A DNA stretch of 64,000 nt from Mycobacterium noviomagense (GTDB taxonomy: Bacteria; Actinomycetota; Actinomycetes; Mycobacteriales; Mycobacteriaceae). Below, piece by piece: positions 43,303-53,228 of this stretch. How positions within the stretch are numbered: the stretch's first letter is position 1; the number at the start of each line of letters is the position of its first letter. Where the stretch lies: NCBI RefSeq assembly GCF_010731635.1, contig NZ_AP022583.1, positions 124,001 through 188,000 of the forward strand, given 5' to 3'. Both the position numbers and the translations under genes were made by a program. The notes beneath the pieces were generated by a model. It did no database searches, was not told where the DNA came from, and saw only the letters and a list, made by a program, of their open reading frames with translations.

Positions 43303-46172
43303 CCCACACGAGCACCGAGCGCCGACCCGTCATCCCGCACACAATCCGCTTGTTCGCGGTGCCGATCATCCTGGTGTGGGTCTTCATCACCATCGTGGTG
43401 AATACCGTCGTCCCACGGTTAGAAGTGGTCGGTGAGGCACACTCGGCGCCGATGGCCCCCATGGACGCGCCGTCCATGAAGGCGATGATGCGACTCGGCC
43501 ATAACTTCAAAGAATTCGACTCCAACAGCACGATCATGATCGTGCTCGAGGGTCAGCAGACGCTCGGCGACGCAGCACACCAGTACTACAACGACACAAT
43601 CCGCAAACTGCGGGAGGACCCGAAGCATATACAGCACATTCAGGACTTCTGGAGCGATCGGTTAACGGCGGCAGGAGTCCAGAGCGCCGACGCCAAGGGC
43701 GCCTACGTCATGCTGAATCTGGCCGGCAACCAGGGCACCACCCTGGCTAACGACTCCGTCGAAGCGGTCCGCAAAGTCATAGACCGGACGCCTGCGCCGC
43801 CGGGAGTGAAGGCCTATGTCACCGGCCCGGCGGCGCTGTCCGACGATATGCACGTCATCGGAAACGCGAGCCTGGCGAAGATCACGTTGTTCACACTCGC
43901 GGCGATCGCGATCATGCTGTTTCTCGTCTACCGCTCGATCGTCACCACACTGCTCCAGCTTTTCATAACCGGGATCGCGTTGGCGTCATCGCGGGGCGTC
44001 GTCGCCGTGCTGGCCGACCACGACGCGTTCGGGCTTACCACGTTCGCGGCGAATATCCTCACGATGCTGGCGATCGCAGCCGCAACAGACTATGGGATTT
44101 TCCTCACCGGCCGCTATCAAGAAGCGCGCACGGCCGGCGAAGATCGGGTAACGGCTTATTACACGACGTTTCGTTCAGTTGCGCCGGTTGTCCTGGGTTC
44201 GGGCCTGACCATTGCCGGGGCGACCTACTGCCTCAGCTTCGCGCGGCTGCCCTGGTTTCACACCATGGGCGAACCGACGGCAATAGGCATGCTGGTGGTG
44301 GTGGCGGCCGGGGTCACATTGGGGCCGGCCGTCCTTACCGTCGCCAGTCGCTTCGGTCTCATGGAGTCCAAGCGGACGGCCAGGGGACGGCTGTGGCGAC
44401 GGGTCGGGATCTCGGTCGTGCGGTGGCCGGGCCCGATTCTCGCTGCCAGTGCCGTGGTCGTGCTGATCGGTATGATCGCCCTCCCGGGATTCAAGGCGGG
44501 ATACAACGATCGCTACTACCTGCCTGCCAGCGCGCCGGCTAATCTCGGCTACGCGGCCGCGGACCGACATTTCTCCCAGGCGAGGATGAACCCCGACATG
44601 CTGATGGTCGAGGCCGACCACGATATGCGTAATCCGGCCGACATGTTGGTTTTAGACCGGGTAGCTAAAAACGTGCTCCGTGTCCACGGTATCGCGATGG
44701 TCCAGGATATCACCCGACCCCTGGGAATTCCGATTCAGCATAGTTCGATACCGTTTCAGAACAGTATGCAAAGCCAGACGACCATGCAAAACATGGCATT
44801 TATGAAAGAGCGCATGGCCGATATCCTCAAGATGGCCGCTGAGCAGCAAATCACCATAAATTATTTGGAGCAAATGTATAACATCACCAAACAGATGGCC
44901 GACAACGCTCACGACATGGCCAATCTCACTGAAGAAATGGCGGGGATCACTGATGAGCTGCGGGACCACTTAGCGGACTTCGATGATTTCTGGCGGCCGA
45001 TCCGCAGCTATTTCTACTGGGAAAGACATTGCTACGACATTCCAATTTGCTGGTCGATCCGCTCCCTGTGGGACGCATTGGACCAAACTGACAAGCTAGC
45101 GGAAACGGTGCATCACTTATCGGCAGACACAAGGACACTGGACATGCTCACGCACCAATTGGCCGTGATCTTGCCGCCGCAGATAGAGAGCATGAAAACC
45201 ACCCGCGCGATAACGCTGACCATGCACAGTACATTCCAGGCCATGATCAACCAGATGGAATCCATGAGCGACACCGCAATCGTCATGGGACAAAGCTTCG
45301 ATACGTCTCGCAACGATGACTTCTTCTACCTGCCGCCGGAGGCTTTCGACAACCCCGACTTCAAGATCGGTCTGAAGCAGTTTTTGTCTCCGGACGGTAA
45401 ATCCGCGCGCTTTTTCATCACGCATCAGGGCGATCCCGCGAGCCCGGAAGGAATCTCGCGCGTCGACGCAGAGCGAACGGCCGCCCAAGAAGGGCTGAAA
45501 CAATCATCCCTGTCGGAAGCGAAAGTTTATCTGGGCGGTACCGCCGCAACCTACAAGGACATGCACGACGGCGAGAAATACGACCTCATGATCGCGGTGC
45601 TTTCATCGCTCACTCTGATCTTCATAATCATGCTGCTGCTCACGCGAAGTCTTGTTGCCGCGTTGGTGATCGTTGGCACCGCCGCCAGCTCGATCGCCGC
45701 ATCATTCGGGCTCTCTGTGCTCATCTGGCAGGATATTTTCGGCATCCACGTCCACTGGGTGGTGGCTGCGCTGTCCGTCATCATCCTGCTGGCGGTTGGA
45801 TCTGACTACAACCTGTTGTTGGTCTCGCGGTTCAAAGAGGAGATTCACGCCGGACTGAAGACGGGATATATCCGGGCGATGGCCGGCAGTGGTGGGGTGG
45901 TGACCGCCGCCGGTCTGGTGTTCGCGTTCACCATGGCCGCGATGCTCGGCAGCAATTTGCGAGTTCTCGGGCAATTCGGTTCAACGGTGTGTGTCGGTCT
46001 ACTGATGGACACCCTGATCGTTCGCACGCTGTTCATGCCCTCGATCGCCACACTGCTGGGGCGCTGGTTCTGGTGGCCACAGGTGATCCACCCCCGCGGC
46101 GACAATGCCGTGCGTCGCCGGGATCGGGTGAGCGACGACACCGCGCCGCTCGCGGTGCAAACCCAGCGTTAA
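43299..46172 (+). CDS. mmpL: MmpL-family RND transporter (second copy)
   Basis: A 957-residue RND transporter with the same plan as the one at 9.5-12.4 kb: first helix near 15-36, helices near 190-350 and 765-925, and a helical periplasmic insert near 495-650. FDDFWRPIRSYFYWERHCYDIPICWS is almost the same in both copies, showing they are close paralogues of the MmpL4/5 group. The periplasmic insert is Met-rich (NSMQSQTTMQNMAFMKERM). No dedicated regulator is adjacent to this copy. Cargo unknown. Confidence 0.93.
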   Translation: MTHTSTERRPVIPHTIRLFAVPIILVWVFITIVVNTVVPRLEVVGEAHSAPMAPMDAPSMKAMMRLGHNFKEFDSNSTIMIVLEGQQTLGDAAHQYYNDTIRKLREDPKHIQHIQDFWSDRLTAAGVQSADAKGAYVMLNLAGNQGTTLANDSVEAVRKVIDRTPAPPGVKAYVTGPAALSDDMHVIGNASLAKITLFTLAAIAIMLFLVYRSIVTTLLQLFITGIALASSRGVVAVLADHDAFGLTTFAANILTMLAIAAATDYGIFLTGRYQEARTAGEDRVTAYYTTFRSVAPVVLGSGLTIAGATYCLSFARLPWFHTMGEPTAIGMLVVVAAGVTLGPAVLTVASRFGLMESKRTARGRLWRRVGISVVRWPGPILAASAVVVLIGMIALPGFKAGYNDRYYLPASAPANLGYAAADRHFSQARMNPDMLMVEADHDMRNPADMLVLDRVAKNVLRVHGIAMVQDITRPLGIPIQHSSIPFQNSMQSQTTMQNMAFMKERMADILKMAAEQQITINYLEQMYNITKQMADNAHDMANLTEEMAGITDELRDHLADFDDFWRPIRSYFYWERHCYDIPICWSIRSLWDALDQTDKLAETVHHLSADTRTLDMLTHQLAVILPPQIESMKTTRAITLTMHSTFQAMINQMESMSDTAIVMGQSFDTSRNDDFFYLPPEAFDNPDFKIGLKQFLSPDGKSARFFITHQGDPASPEGISRVDAERTAAQEGLKQSSLSEAKVYLGGTAATYKDMHDGEKYDLMIAVLSSLTLIFIIMLLLTRSLVAALVIVGTAASSIAASFGLSVLIWQDIFGIHVHWVVAALSVIILLAVGSDYNLLLVSRFKEEIHAGLKTGYIRAMAGSGGVVTAAGLVFAFTMAAMLGSNLRVLGQFGSTVCVGLLMDTLIVRTLFMPSIATLLGRWFWWPQVIHPRGDNAVRRRDRVSDDTAPLAVQTQR

Positions 46173-46177
46173 GCCCG

Positions 46178-47011
46178 CTACTCTGGCATCTCGACGCACA
46201 CAGCGAGCGCACCCGGGCCCACGTGTAGCGCTAGCACAGGACCCAGCCCGGTCACGATTGCCGGCTGGCATGCGGGTAATCGCTCGGCCAGTTCCGCCGC
46301 CACCCCGTCCGCTCCATGCGGATCGGCGACGTGATGCACGGCGATCGCTGCCGCGCTGTCGCCGACGACATCGCACACCCGGTCGATCAGCGCCGCGACG
46401 GCCTTACTGGCGGTGCGAACCCGTTGCTCCAGTACGAGTTTGCCGTCGTCAATGCGCAGCAACGGCTTGAGCGCTAGCGCGGTCCCCAGCCACGCTGCGG
46501 CACCGCCGATCCGCCCGCTGCGGCGCAGGTTGTCCAACCGGTGCACCACGATGAATCCATGATTGCGCGCCACCGCCGCCCTCGCCGCCTGATCGACGGT
46601 GTCTAGGTCGGCGCCGTCGGCTGCTGCGCGGGCGGCGGCCAGCGCGACGAACCCGGTCCCCATGGCGACCGTTCTCGAGTCGACCACTTTCACGCTCTCG
46701 CCGATGTCGGCCGCAGTCGACTCCGCGGCGCCGACGGTCCCGGACAGCTGCGCCGAAAGATGCACGGCCACAACCCCATCACCATCGCTGTCAGCCAGCG
46801 CCCGCTGGTAGGCGTCGCACAGTTCGGCCGGAGTGGCCGCCGAGGTGGTGGCCTGACCATGCTCGTGCACGTCGTCGGCGATCTGGTCCACACCGTCGCG
46901 CAGATCGAGGTCGCCGACCAAGATGTGCAGCGGCACTTGGCGAATCCCCCATCGTTCGCGCAGCTCCTCCGGCAGGCGGGACGACGAGTCGGTGACGACT
47001 ACGACCGGCAT
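46178..47011 (-). CDS. DegV-family fatty-acid-binding protein
   Basis: A 277-residue protein of the DegV/FakB fold. [32 protein letters not shown] is the family's N-terminal motif, [12 protein letters not shown] the second, and [19 protein letters not shown] contacts the lipid head. Such proteins hold a fatty acid. ATG at 47011 overlaps octT by 13 bases, so it is the last gene of the octT-side operon. Position matches Rv2417c. Confidence 0.9.
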   Translation of the reverse strand: MPVVVVTDSSSRLPEELRERWGIRQVPLHILVGDLDLRDGVDQIADDVHEHGQATTSAATPAELCDAYQRALADSDGDGVVAVHLSAQLSGTVGAAESTAADIGESVKVVDSRTVAMGTGFVALAAARAAADGADLDTVDQAARAAVARNHGFIVVHRLDNLRRSGRIGGAAAWLGTALALKPLLRIDDGKLVLEQRVRTASKAVAALIDRVCDVVGDSAAAIAVHHVADPHGADGVAAELAERLPACQPAIVTGLGPVLALHVGPGALAVCVEMPE

Positions 47012-47787
47012 GTGTCTACGCCTGCCTGATTGCCCGGCTCCTCCTCATCGCGCTGCGCGCTCTGCGTCGTCGCCGTGCGGGCCTCGGCCAGCGCCTTGAG
47101 CATCAGCTCCGCGACTGCCTGGTGCGCCTCGAAGTTCCAGTGGATCCCGTCAGGGTTGCCGCGGCCGCTCATGATGTGTTCAGCCACCGCGGCTTTCAGA
47201 TCGACCAGCGGAATGTCGTGCTGCTCAGCCCATCCGGTGATAGCGGCCGCCGTCGCCGGCCGGCTGTGGTGCGCCCTGCCATAGGTCTCGGCGATGTGCA
47301 CCGACGGCAGCGATGCGACGATCGGTATACCCGGGCGGTTGAAATCGATTGCGCTGCGAGTTTGTTCGAGGTATTCGACGGTCAGATGCGGTGGCAAAGC
47401 GGGACGAGCCAGCGGCGAGAGCCGCGGCTGCAACCACCCGTAGCCGTCGCGTACCCAGCGCCGAAGCCACGGGGGACGCACGTAGCGGATGAGCTCGCGC
47501 ACCGCCGTCGGCAACACCGAGGGCAGCGAATCCATCCCGCCCGTCGCGAAGATCACCGCGCCAGCTTTGCGCAGCGCCGCCCATGCCCGCGGATCCTGGG
47601 TGGCGGCCCACCACACGTCGCGGCAGGTCCAGCCGATCCGGCCCAGCAGTTCGACATCCCAACCCAGCTGTGAGGCAACGATGTTGGGCCAGATCCGGGG
47701 GTCGTCGGCCGGCAGGCCGCCGGTGGGCCCGTAGTAAGCCAGCGAATCGGCGAAGATCAGCAGGACGGGCCGCGACTCAGTAGACAT
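46999..47787 (-). CDS. octT: Diglucosylglycerate octanoyltransferase OctT
   Basis: A 262-residue SGNH-fold protein. [18 protein letters not shown] carries the nucleophile Ser15 in a GDSL-like block, and [12 protein letters not shown] carries the Asp-x-x-His pair. In M. tuberculosis Rv2418c octanoylates early intermediates of methylglucose lipopolysaccharide; the next gene upstream, gpgP, makes a precursor of the same pathway, which supports this call. ATG 47787 was chosen over a start 23 codons earlier that would lie inside gpgP. The C-terminal tail is acidic and variable. Confidence 0.85.
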   Translation of the reverse strand: MSTESRPVLLIFADSLAYYGPTGGLPADDPRIWPNIVASQLGWDVELLGRIGWTCRDVWWAATQDPRAWAALRKAGAVIFATGGMDSLPSVLPTAVRELIRYVRPPWLRRWVRDGYGWLQPRLSPLARPALPPHLTVEYLEQTRSAIDFNRPGIPIVASLPSVHIAETYGRAHHSRPATAAAITGWAEQHDIPLVDLKAAVAEHIMSGRGNPDGIHWNFEAHQAVAELMLKALAEARTATTQSAQRDEEEPGNQAGVDTCRS

Positions 47788-48439
47788 CGTCCGCGACCTG
47801 GGCCGAAGCGTTCCACACGTCAAGACGCCAGCTGATGTGGTCGAAGTCGGCGTCATCGCCGGAGTGCCCGCTCAGTTGGGTCCAACTAGCGTTTCCCATA
47901 CCGCCCAAGGCGGGCCAGTTGTCCACCGGCAGCCGCAGCAGCGCAGCCGTCAGCGCGGCGATCAGACCGCCGTGCGCCACCACAACCACGGGCCGATCGT
48001 CGCTGCCCCACTCGGGTTCCGCGCCGACCAGCTCGCCGATCACGGGCAGGCTGCGTGCAGCCACGTCGACCCTGCTCTCCCCACCATGAGGTGCCCACGA
48101 GGCGTCCTCCCGCCAGGCCAGCCGCGCGCCCGGCACCTCGGCGTCGATCTGCGCATGCGTCATCCCTTGCCAGTCGCCGAGGTGGGTCTCGCGTAACCGG
48201 GTATCGATCCGGACCGGCAGACCGGTGCGCTCCCCCAGCACGACCGCGGTGTCGTAGGCGCGCCGCAGATCCGACGACACGATCAGCAGCGGCTGGCGCT
48301 TGCCCAGCACCTCGGCGGCGGCGACGGCCTGGGCGCGGCCCAGCTCGCTTAGCTGGGTGTCCAGTTGGCCCTGCATCCGGGTGTCGGCGTTGAACTCGGT
48401 TTGCCCATGACGCAGCATCACCAACAGCCGCGTGGTCAT
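47777..48439 (-). CDS. gpgP: Glucosyl-3-phosphoglycerate phosphatase GpgP
   Basis: A 220-residue histidine phosphatase. LRHGQTEFN has the catalytic His11; [16 protein letters not shown] and [14 protein letters not shown] carry the remaining active-site residues. It removes the phosphate from glucosyl-3-phosphoglycerate, the second step of methylglucose lipopolysaccharide synthesis. ATG 48439 overlaps the rsfS stop as ATGA and its own end overlaps octT by 11 bases. Confidence 0.92.
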   Translation of the reverse strand: MTTRLLVMLRHGQTEFNADTRMQGQLDTQLSELGRAQAVAAAEVLGKRQPLLIVSSDLRRAYDTAVVLGERTGLPVRIDTRLRETHLGDWQGMTHAQIDAEVPGARLAWREDASWAPHGGESRVDVAARSLPVIGELVGAEPEWGSDDRPVVVVAHGGLIAALTAALLRLPVDNWPALGGMGNASWTQLSGHSGDDADFDHISWRLDVWNASAQVADDVY

Positions 48440-48804
48440 GACGTGCGTTCCAGATCGACGGCCACCTGCGGGCAGTCCCGCCACAGCCGGTCCAGGGCAT
48501 AGAAGTTGCGTTCGTCTTGATGCTGGATGTGCACGACGATGTCGACGTAATCCAACAGCGTCCAGCGGCCTTCGCGGGCGCCCTCGCGCCGGGCCGGCTT
48601 GTAACCCGCGCGGCGCATTTTCTCTTCCACCTCGTCGACGATGGCGTTGACCTGCCGCTCGTTGGATGCCGAGGCGATGACGAAACAGTCGGTGATCACC
48701 AGCTGCCCGGAGACGTCGATGACCACGACATCCTCGGCGAGCTTCGAGGCGGCGGCGCTGGCGGCCACGGTGGCCATGTCGATGGCCTCTTGGCTGGCCG
48801 TCAC
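48436..48804 (-). CDS. rsfS: Ribosomal silencing factor RsfS
   Basis: A 122-residue protein of the RsfS/Iojap family: [41 protein letters not shown] and [21 protein letters not shown] are diagnostic. It binds ribosomal protein L14 and keeps subunits apart when growth slows. GTG at 48804 overlaps the nadD stop as GTGA. It lies in the conserved nadD-rsfS-gpgP order. Confidence 0.95.
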   Translation of the reverse strand: MTASQEAIDMATVAASAAASKLAEDVVVIDVSGQLVITDCFVIASASNERQVNAIVDEVEEKMRRAGYKPARREGAREGRWTLLDYVDIVVHIQHQDERNFYALDRLWRDCPQVAVDLERTS

Positions 48805-49427
48805 CTCTGATCCCCCGGTTTGCTGTACAGCCGCCGCTTGGATACGTATTGCACGACGCCGTCGGGCATCAGGTACCAGAGCGGGCGATGCTCTTCGGCA
48901 CGGCGGCGGCAGTCGGTGGACGAGATCGCCAGCGCAGGAACCTCAACCAACGTCAATGCGTCATCGGGCAGGCCGTCGAGGATGTCGCCGAGATGTTCGC
49001 GCCGGAAATCGTAGCCGGGGCGACTCACGCCGATGAATCGCGCCAGCGTGAACATGTCTTCCCAGTCCTGCCACGAGAAAATCGATGCGAGTGCGTCTGC
49101 GCCGGTGATGAAGTACAGCTCGGAGTCGGGGTTGAGTGCGTGCAGGTCGCGCAAGGTGTCTTTGGTGTAGGTGGGCCCGCCGCGGTCGATGTCGACGCGG
49201 CTCACCGAAAAGCGGGGATTGGAGGCGGTCGCGATCACCGTCATCAGGTAGCGGTCTTCGGCGGCGCTGACGTGCCGATCTTTCTGCCAGGGCTGGCCGG
49301 TCGGCACGAAGACCACTTCGTCAAGCTCGAACAGATCGGCAACCTCGCTGGCGGCGACCAGGTGGCCGTTATGGATGGGATCGAACGTCCCACCCATCAC
49401 TCCCAGCCTGCGGCGCCGCTTTTGCAC
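48801..49427 (-). CDS. nadD: Nicotinate-nucleotide adenylyltransferase NadD
   Basis: About 208 residues. [17 protein letters not shown] is the nucleotidyltransferase HxGH motif (His19, His22) and ISSTDCRRR the second signature. It makes deamido-NAD. The frame is open to 49538, but the family N-terminus begins just before [11 protein letters not shown] 49427 was chosen; TAAGCT ends 8 bases before it and fits a -10 element of a leaderless transcript. A GTG 5 codons upstream is an alternative. Confidence 0.93.
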   Translation of the reverse strand: MQKRRRRLGVMGGTFDPIHNGHLVAASEVADLFELDEVVFVPTGQPWQKDRHVSAAEDRYLMTVIATASNPRFSVSRVDIDRGGPTYTKDTLRDLHALNPDSELYFITGADALASIFSWQDWEDMFTLARFIGVSRPGYDFRREHLGDILDGLPDDALTLVEVPALAISSTDCRRRAEEHRPLWYLMPDGVVQYVSKRRLYSKPGDQR

Positions 49428-49572
49428 GATTTGCCAGCTTACTGGAGCAGTGTCGCGGTCCCATTGCCGCAGGATTGTCACACCTGTCCCAGGAACACCG
49501 CGTCCGCCCATAGACCAGGTTGCCCGCCAAAAGTGCATTCCTTCTGCGGAGAGACTTCTGTGGCAGATGTAA

Positions 49573-51015
49573 CTAGACGGGCAACAGCTGGTCGATCACC
49601 GCGGCCAGCTGTTTGGCCGACCGGCATTCGTGCATGGTGATGATGTCTTGGTAGCGCGGCGCCGCTGAATCGCCACTGCCCCACAAATGCTTCGGCTCCG
49701 GGTTGAGCCAATGCGCGTGCCGGCTGGCGGTCACCATGTGCGCCAGCACGTCGAGGGCCGGGTCGCGGTAGTTGGTGCGACCATCGCCGAGCACCAGCAA
49801 CGAGCTGCGCGGTGACAGCACATGCGGATAGCCCTCGGTGAACGAGATGAACGCGTTGCCGTAGTCGGAATGCCCGTCGCGGGTGTAGACACCGGCCTCT
49901 CGGGTGATGCGCTGGATCGCCACCGCCAGATCCGCGTCGGGCCCGAACAGGTGAGTCACCTCGTCTGTGGTGTCGATGAACGCGAATACCCGCACGCGGG
50001 AAAACTGTTGGCGCAGAGCATGCACCAGCAGCAGGGTGAAGTGGCTGAATCCGGCCACCGATCCCGACACGTCGCACAGCACCACAAGCTCGGGCCGGGC
50101 GGGGCGCGGCTTGCGCAGCACTACGTCGATCGGTACTCCCCCGGTGGACATCGACTTGCGCAACGTCTTCCGCAGGTCGATCGCCCCGGCACGGGCGCGG
50201 CGCCGACGGGCGGCCAGTCGGGTGGCCAGGGTGCGAGCCAGCGGTGCCACCACTCGACGCATCTGCCGCAGCTGGTCAGCCGACGCGCGCAGAAACTCGA
50301 CGTTCTCGGAAAGCTGTGGGATGCCGTACATCTGGACATGGTCACGGCCAAGCTGCTCGGCGGTGCGCCGCTTGGTCTCTGCGTCGACCAGCTTGCGCAG
50401 CTGGGTGATCCTCTGGGCGGCAAGGGCTTTGGCGATCTGTTCCTGGGTAAGGGTGGGCTCGTCGCCGTAAGGGGCGAGCAGTCCCGCCAGCAGCCGGCCT
50501 TCGAGCTGGTCGAGCGCCATCGCCTTGAGCGCCTGATACGACGAGTACGACGGGCCGCGGCTGGAACTGTACTTGCCGTAAGCCTCGACGATTTGGGCGA
50601 TCATGGCCACCAGCCGCTCGTCCATGTCGGCCAGGTCCTCGTTGACGGTCAGCAGATCGACCAGCATCTGCCGCATCGCTTCGATGTCGTCAGGCGCCAG
50701 CTGCAGTTCGCGTTCACCGGCCGCCTCCTCAGTGACCACCGCTCGCGCACCCAACGCCGCCGGCCACCACAGGTCGAACATGGCGTCGTAGGTTTCCCGA
50801 TGATCCGGTCGGCGCAGTACGGCGCACGCGATGCCCTCGCGCAGCACTTCCCGATCTCCCAGCCCCAGGGTGGCCAGCACTCGGCCCGCGTCCACCGTTT
50901 CCGACGGGCCAACCGAAATGCCTTGTGCGCGCAAGGCCTCCACGAAGCCCACCAGGTGGCCGGGCAGCCCGTGGGGGGCCAACGGCTGGCTGGAGCGAAC
51001 GCGGCGAACGGCCAT
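49573..51015 (-). CDS. VWA-domain (CoxE-like) protein
   Basis: A 480-residue protein. The N-terminal 300 residues are helical with a very basic stretch ([12 protein letters not shown]). A von Willebrand A domain follows with the metal-binding [11 protein letters not shown] and later [12 protein letters not shown] and [13 protein letters not shown]. Paired with a MoxR ATPase, such proteins act as chaperone systems that insert metals or mature enzymes. ATG 51015 overlaps the moxR stop as TGATG. Length equals Rv2425c. Client unknown. Confidence 0.88.
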   Translation of the reverse strand: MAVRRVRSSQPLAPHGLPGHLVGFVEALRAQGISVGPSETVDAGRVLATLGLGDREVLREGIACAVLRRPDHRETYDAMFDLWWPAALGARAVVTEEAAGERELQLAPDDIEAMRQMLVDLLTVNEDLADMDERLVAMIAQIVEAYGKYSSSRGPSYSSYQALKAMALDQLEGRLLAGLLAPYGDEPTLTQEQIAKALAAQRITQLRKLVDAETKRRTAEQLGRDHVQMYGIPQLSENVEFLRASADQLRQMRRVVAPLARTLATRLAARRRRARAGAIDLRKTLRKSMSTGGVPIDVVLRKPRPARPELVVLCDVSGSVAGFSHFTLLLVHALRQQFSRVRVFAFIDTTDEVTHLFGPDADLAVAIQRITREAGVYTRDGHSDYGNAFISFTEGYPHVLSPRSSLLVLGDGRTNYRDPALDVLAHMVTASRHAHWLNPEPKHLWGSGDSAAPRYQDIITMHECRSAKQLAAVIDQLLPV

Positions 51016-51890
51016 CAGTTCAGGCGCAGTTCGCCGGCCGCGCGCTGCTGGTCGGACTGGTGTTTGAGGACCACGCCGAGGGTGGCCGCCACCGTCGCGT
51101 CGTCGATGGTGTCCAAGCCCAGCGCCAGCAGCGTGCGGCCCCAGTCGATGGTCTCGGCGATCGAGGGCACCTTCTTCAGCTGCATCCCGCGCAGGACACC
51201 GATGATGCGTACCAGCTCGTCGGCCAGATGCACGGGCAGCTCGGGAACACGCGACAACAGGATGCGTCGTTCCATTTCCGGGCTGGGAAAGTCGATGTGC
51301 AAGAACAAGCACCGCCGCTTGAGCGCCTCGGATAGCTCGCGGGTGGCGTTGGAGGTCAGCACCACAAACGGCGCCCGCTCCGCGGTGATGGTGCCCAGCT
51401 CGGGAACCGTCACCGCGAAATCGCTCAATACCTCCAGCAGCAGCCCTTCCATCTCGATATCGGCCTTGTCGGTCTCGTCGACTAAGAGCACCGTCGGCTC
51501 GCTGCGCTGGATGGCCGTCAGCAGTGGGCGGGTCAGCAGAAACTCCTCGCTGAACACGTCGGCCTTGGTCGCCTCCCAATCCCCGGAGCCGGCCTGGATG
51601 CGCAGGATCTGCTTGGCGTGGTTCCACTCATAAAGCGCGCGCGCTTCGTCGACGCCCTCGTAACACTGCAGGCGGACCAGCCCGGACCCGGTGGCCTGCG
51701 CGACCGCGCGGGCCAGCTCCGTCTTTCCGACCCCGGCGGGGCCTTCGACCAGTAGCGGCTTGCCGAGCCGGTCGGCGAGAAACACCGCAGTCGCCGTGGC
51801 GGTGTCGGGCAAGTAGCCGGTCTCGGCCAGCCGCCGAGCGACATCGTCGATATCAGCGAACAGCGGGATGGGTCGGGCGGGCACGGTCAC
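51015..51890 (-). CDS. MoxR-family AAA+ ATPase
   Basis: A 291-residue AAA+ protein. Walker A is EGPAGVGKTELARAVA, Walker B VLLVDETDKAD, and sensor 1 is in VVLTSNATRELS. GTG 51890 follows GGAGAC. It remodels a client together with the VWA protein encoded next, with which it overlaps. It lies 23 bases after proA on the same strand, so all three may be cotranscribed, but no functional tie to proline synthesis is evident. Confidence 0.92.
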   Translation of the reverse strand: MTVPARPIPLFADIDDVARRLAETGYLPDTATATAVFLADRLGKPLLVEGPAGVGKTELARAVAQATGSGLVRLQCYEGVDEARALYEWNHAKQILRIQAGSGDWEATKADVFSEEFLLTRPLLTAIQRSEPTVLLVDETDKADIEMEGLLLEVLSDFAVTVPELGTITAERAPFVVLTSNATRELSEALKRRCLFLHIDFPSPEMERRILLSRVPELPVHLADELVRIIGVLRGMQLKKVPSIAETIDWGRTLLALGLDTIDDATVAATLGVVLKHQSDQQRAAGELRLN

Positions 51891-51913
51891 GATGCGAGTC
51901 TCCTTAACAGGGG

Positions 51914-53161
51914 TCAGACGGGGCGGGTGTGGCCGTCTCCCCACACGATCCACTTGGTTGCGGTCAATTCGGGCAGTCCCATCGGCCCGCGGGCGTGCAG
52001 CTTCTGGGTGGAGATGCCGATCTCAGCGCCGAACCCGAACTGCTCGCCGTCGGTGAACGCCGTCGATGCGTTTACCATCACCGCGGCCGCATCCACCCCC
52101 TCGGTAAACCGTTGCGCAGCAGCAAGGTTCGTGGTCACGATGGCTTCGGTGTGTCCGGTGCCGTATTCGTTGATGTGGGCGACCGCCGCGTCGACGCCGT
52201 CGACCACCGCCACCGCGATGTCCATCGAGAGGTACTCCCGGCGCAGATTGTCCTCGTCCGGATCAAGGTGCACGGTTACCCCCGCGTCCTGCAGCGCGCC
52301 GACCAGTCGCGGCATGGCCTCGTCGGCGATCGCGGCGTCCACCAGCAGCGTCTCGGCGGCATTGCAGACACTGGGGCGGCGCGTCTTGGAGTTCAGCAGC
52401 ACCCGTTCGGCCACCTCGAGATCGGCGGCCTCGTGGACGTAGACATGGCAGTTGCCGACGCCGGTTTCGATGGTGGGCACCTGCGCGTCGCGGACCACCG
52501 CGTCGATCAAACCCGCTCCCCCGCGCGGAATCACCACGTCGACCAGCCCGCGCGCCTGGATCAGATGAGTGACGGTCGAGCGATCGGAGCTGTCCAGCAA
52601 CTGGACCGCGTCAGGTGGCAGGTCTTCTTTGAGCAAGGCGCCACGCAGCACGTCGACCAGGGCCTGGTTGGATCGAGCGGCCGACGAACTGCCCCGCAGC
52701 AGCGCGGCGTTACCCGACTTGAGCGCCAGCCCGAACGCATCGACCGTGACGTTGGGGCGGCCCTCGTAGACCATGCCGACCACGCCGAGCGGAACCCGCT
52801 GCTGACGCAATTGCAAGCCGTTGGGCAACGTGTAGCCGCGCAGCACTTCACCGACCGGGTCGGGCAGCCCGGCGACCTGGCGCAGTCCGCCGGCGATTCC
52901 GTCGATGCGCTGCGGGTTCAGCGCCAGGCGATCCAGCATCGCCGTCGGTGTGCCGGCGTCGCGGGCGGCGTTGAGGTCTTCGGCGTTGGCGGCCAGGATT
53001 TTGTCGACGTTGGCCAGGAGCGCATCCGCGGATGCGTGCAGCGCTTGGTTCTTGACCGCGGTGGGCAGCGACGCCAGGGCGCGGGCGGCGACGCGGGCTC
53101 GGCGCGCGGCGTCATGGACTTCTTGACGCAAGTCGCGACGCGACGGAGCTTGCAGACTCAT
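51914..53161 (-). CDS. proA: Gamma-glutamyl phosphate reductase ProA
   Basis: A 415-residue aldehyde-dehydrogenase-fold enzyme of proline synthesis that reduces gamma-glutamyl phosphate to the semialdehyde. Cys266 in [13 protein letters not shown] is the catalytic cysteine; [21 protein letters not shown] and [10 protein letters not shown] are family motifs. The length is the family norm and the same as in M. tuberculosis. ATG at 53161. It heads the proA-moxR-VWA run. Confidence 0.96.
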   Translation of the reverse strand: MSLQAPSRRDLRQEVHDAARRARVAARALASLPTAVKNQALHASADALLANVDKILAANAEDLNAARDAGTPTAMLDRLALNPQRIDGIAGGLRQVAGLPDPVGEVLRGYTLPNGLQLRQQRVPLGVVGMVYEGRPNVTVDAFGLALKSGNAALLRGSSSAARSNQALVDVLRGALLKEDLPPDAVQLLDSSDRSTVTHLIQARGLVDVVIPRGGAGLIDAVVRDAQVPTIETGVGNCHVYVHEAADLEVAERVLLNSKTRRPSVCNAAETLLVDAAIADEAMPRLVGALQDAGVTVHLDPDEDNLRREYLSMDIAVAVVDGVDAAVAHINEYGTGHTEAIVTTNLAAAQRFTEGVDAAAVMVNASTAFTDGEQFGFGAEIGISTQKLHARGPMGLPELTATKWIVWGDGHTRPV

Positions 53162-53228
53162 TACCCCAGCGTATCGGGCTAGCTACACCAGCCGCGAACG
53201 CCCGGGCCACGGCAGCCGCGGCGCAGAA

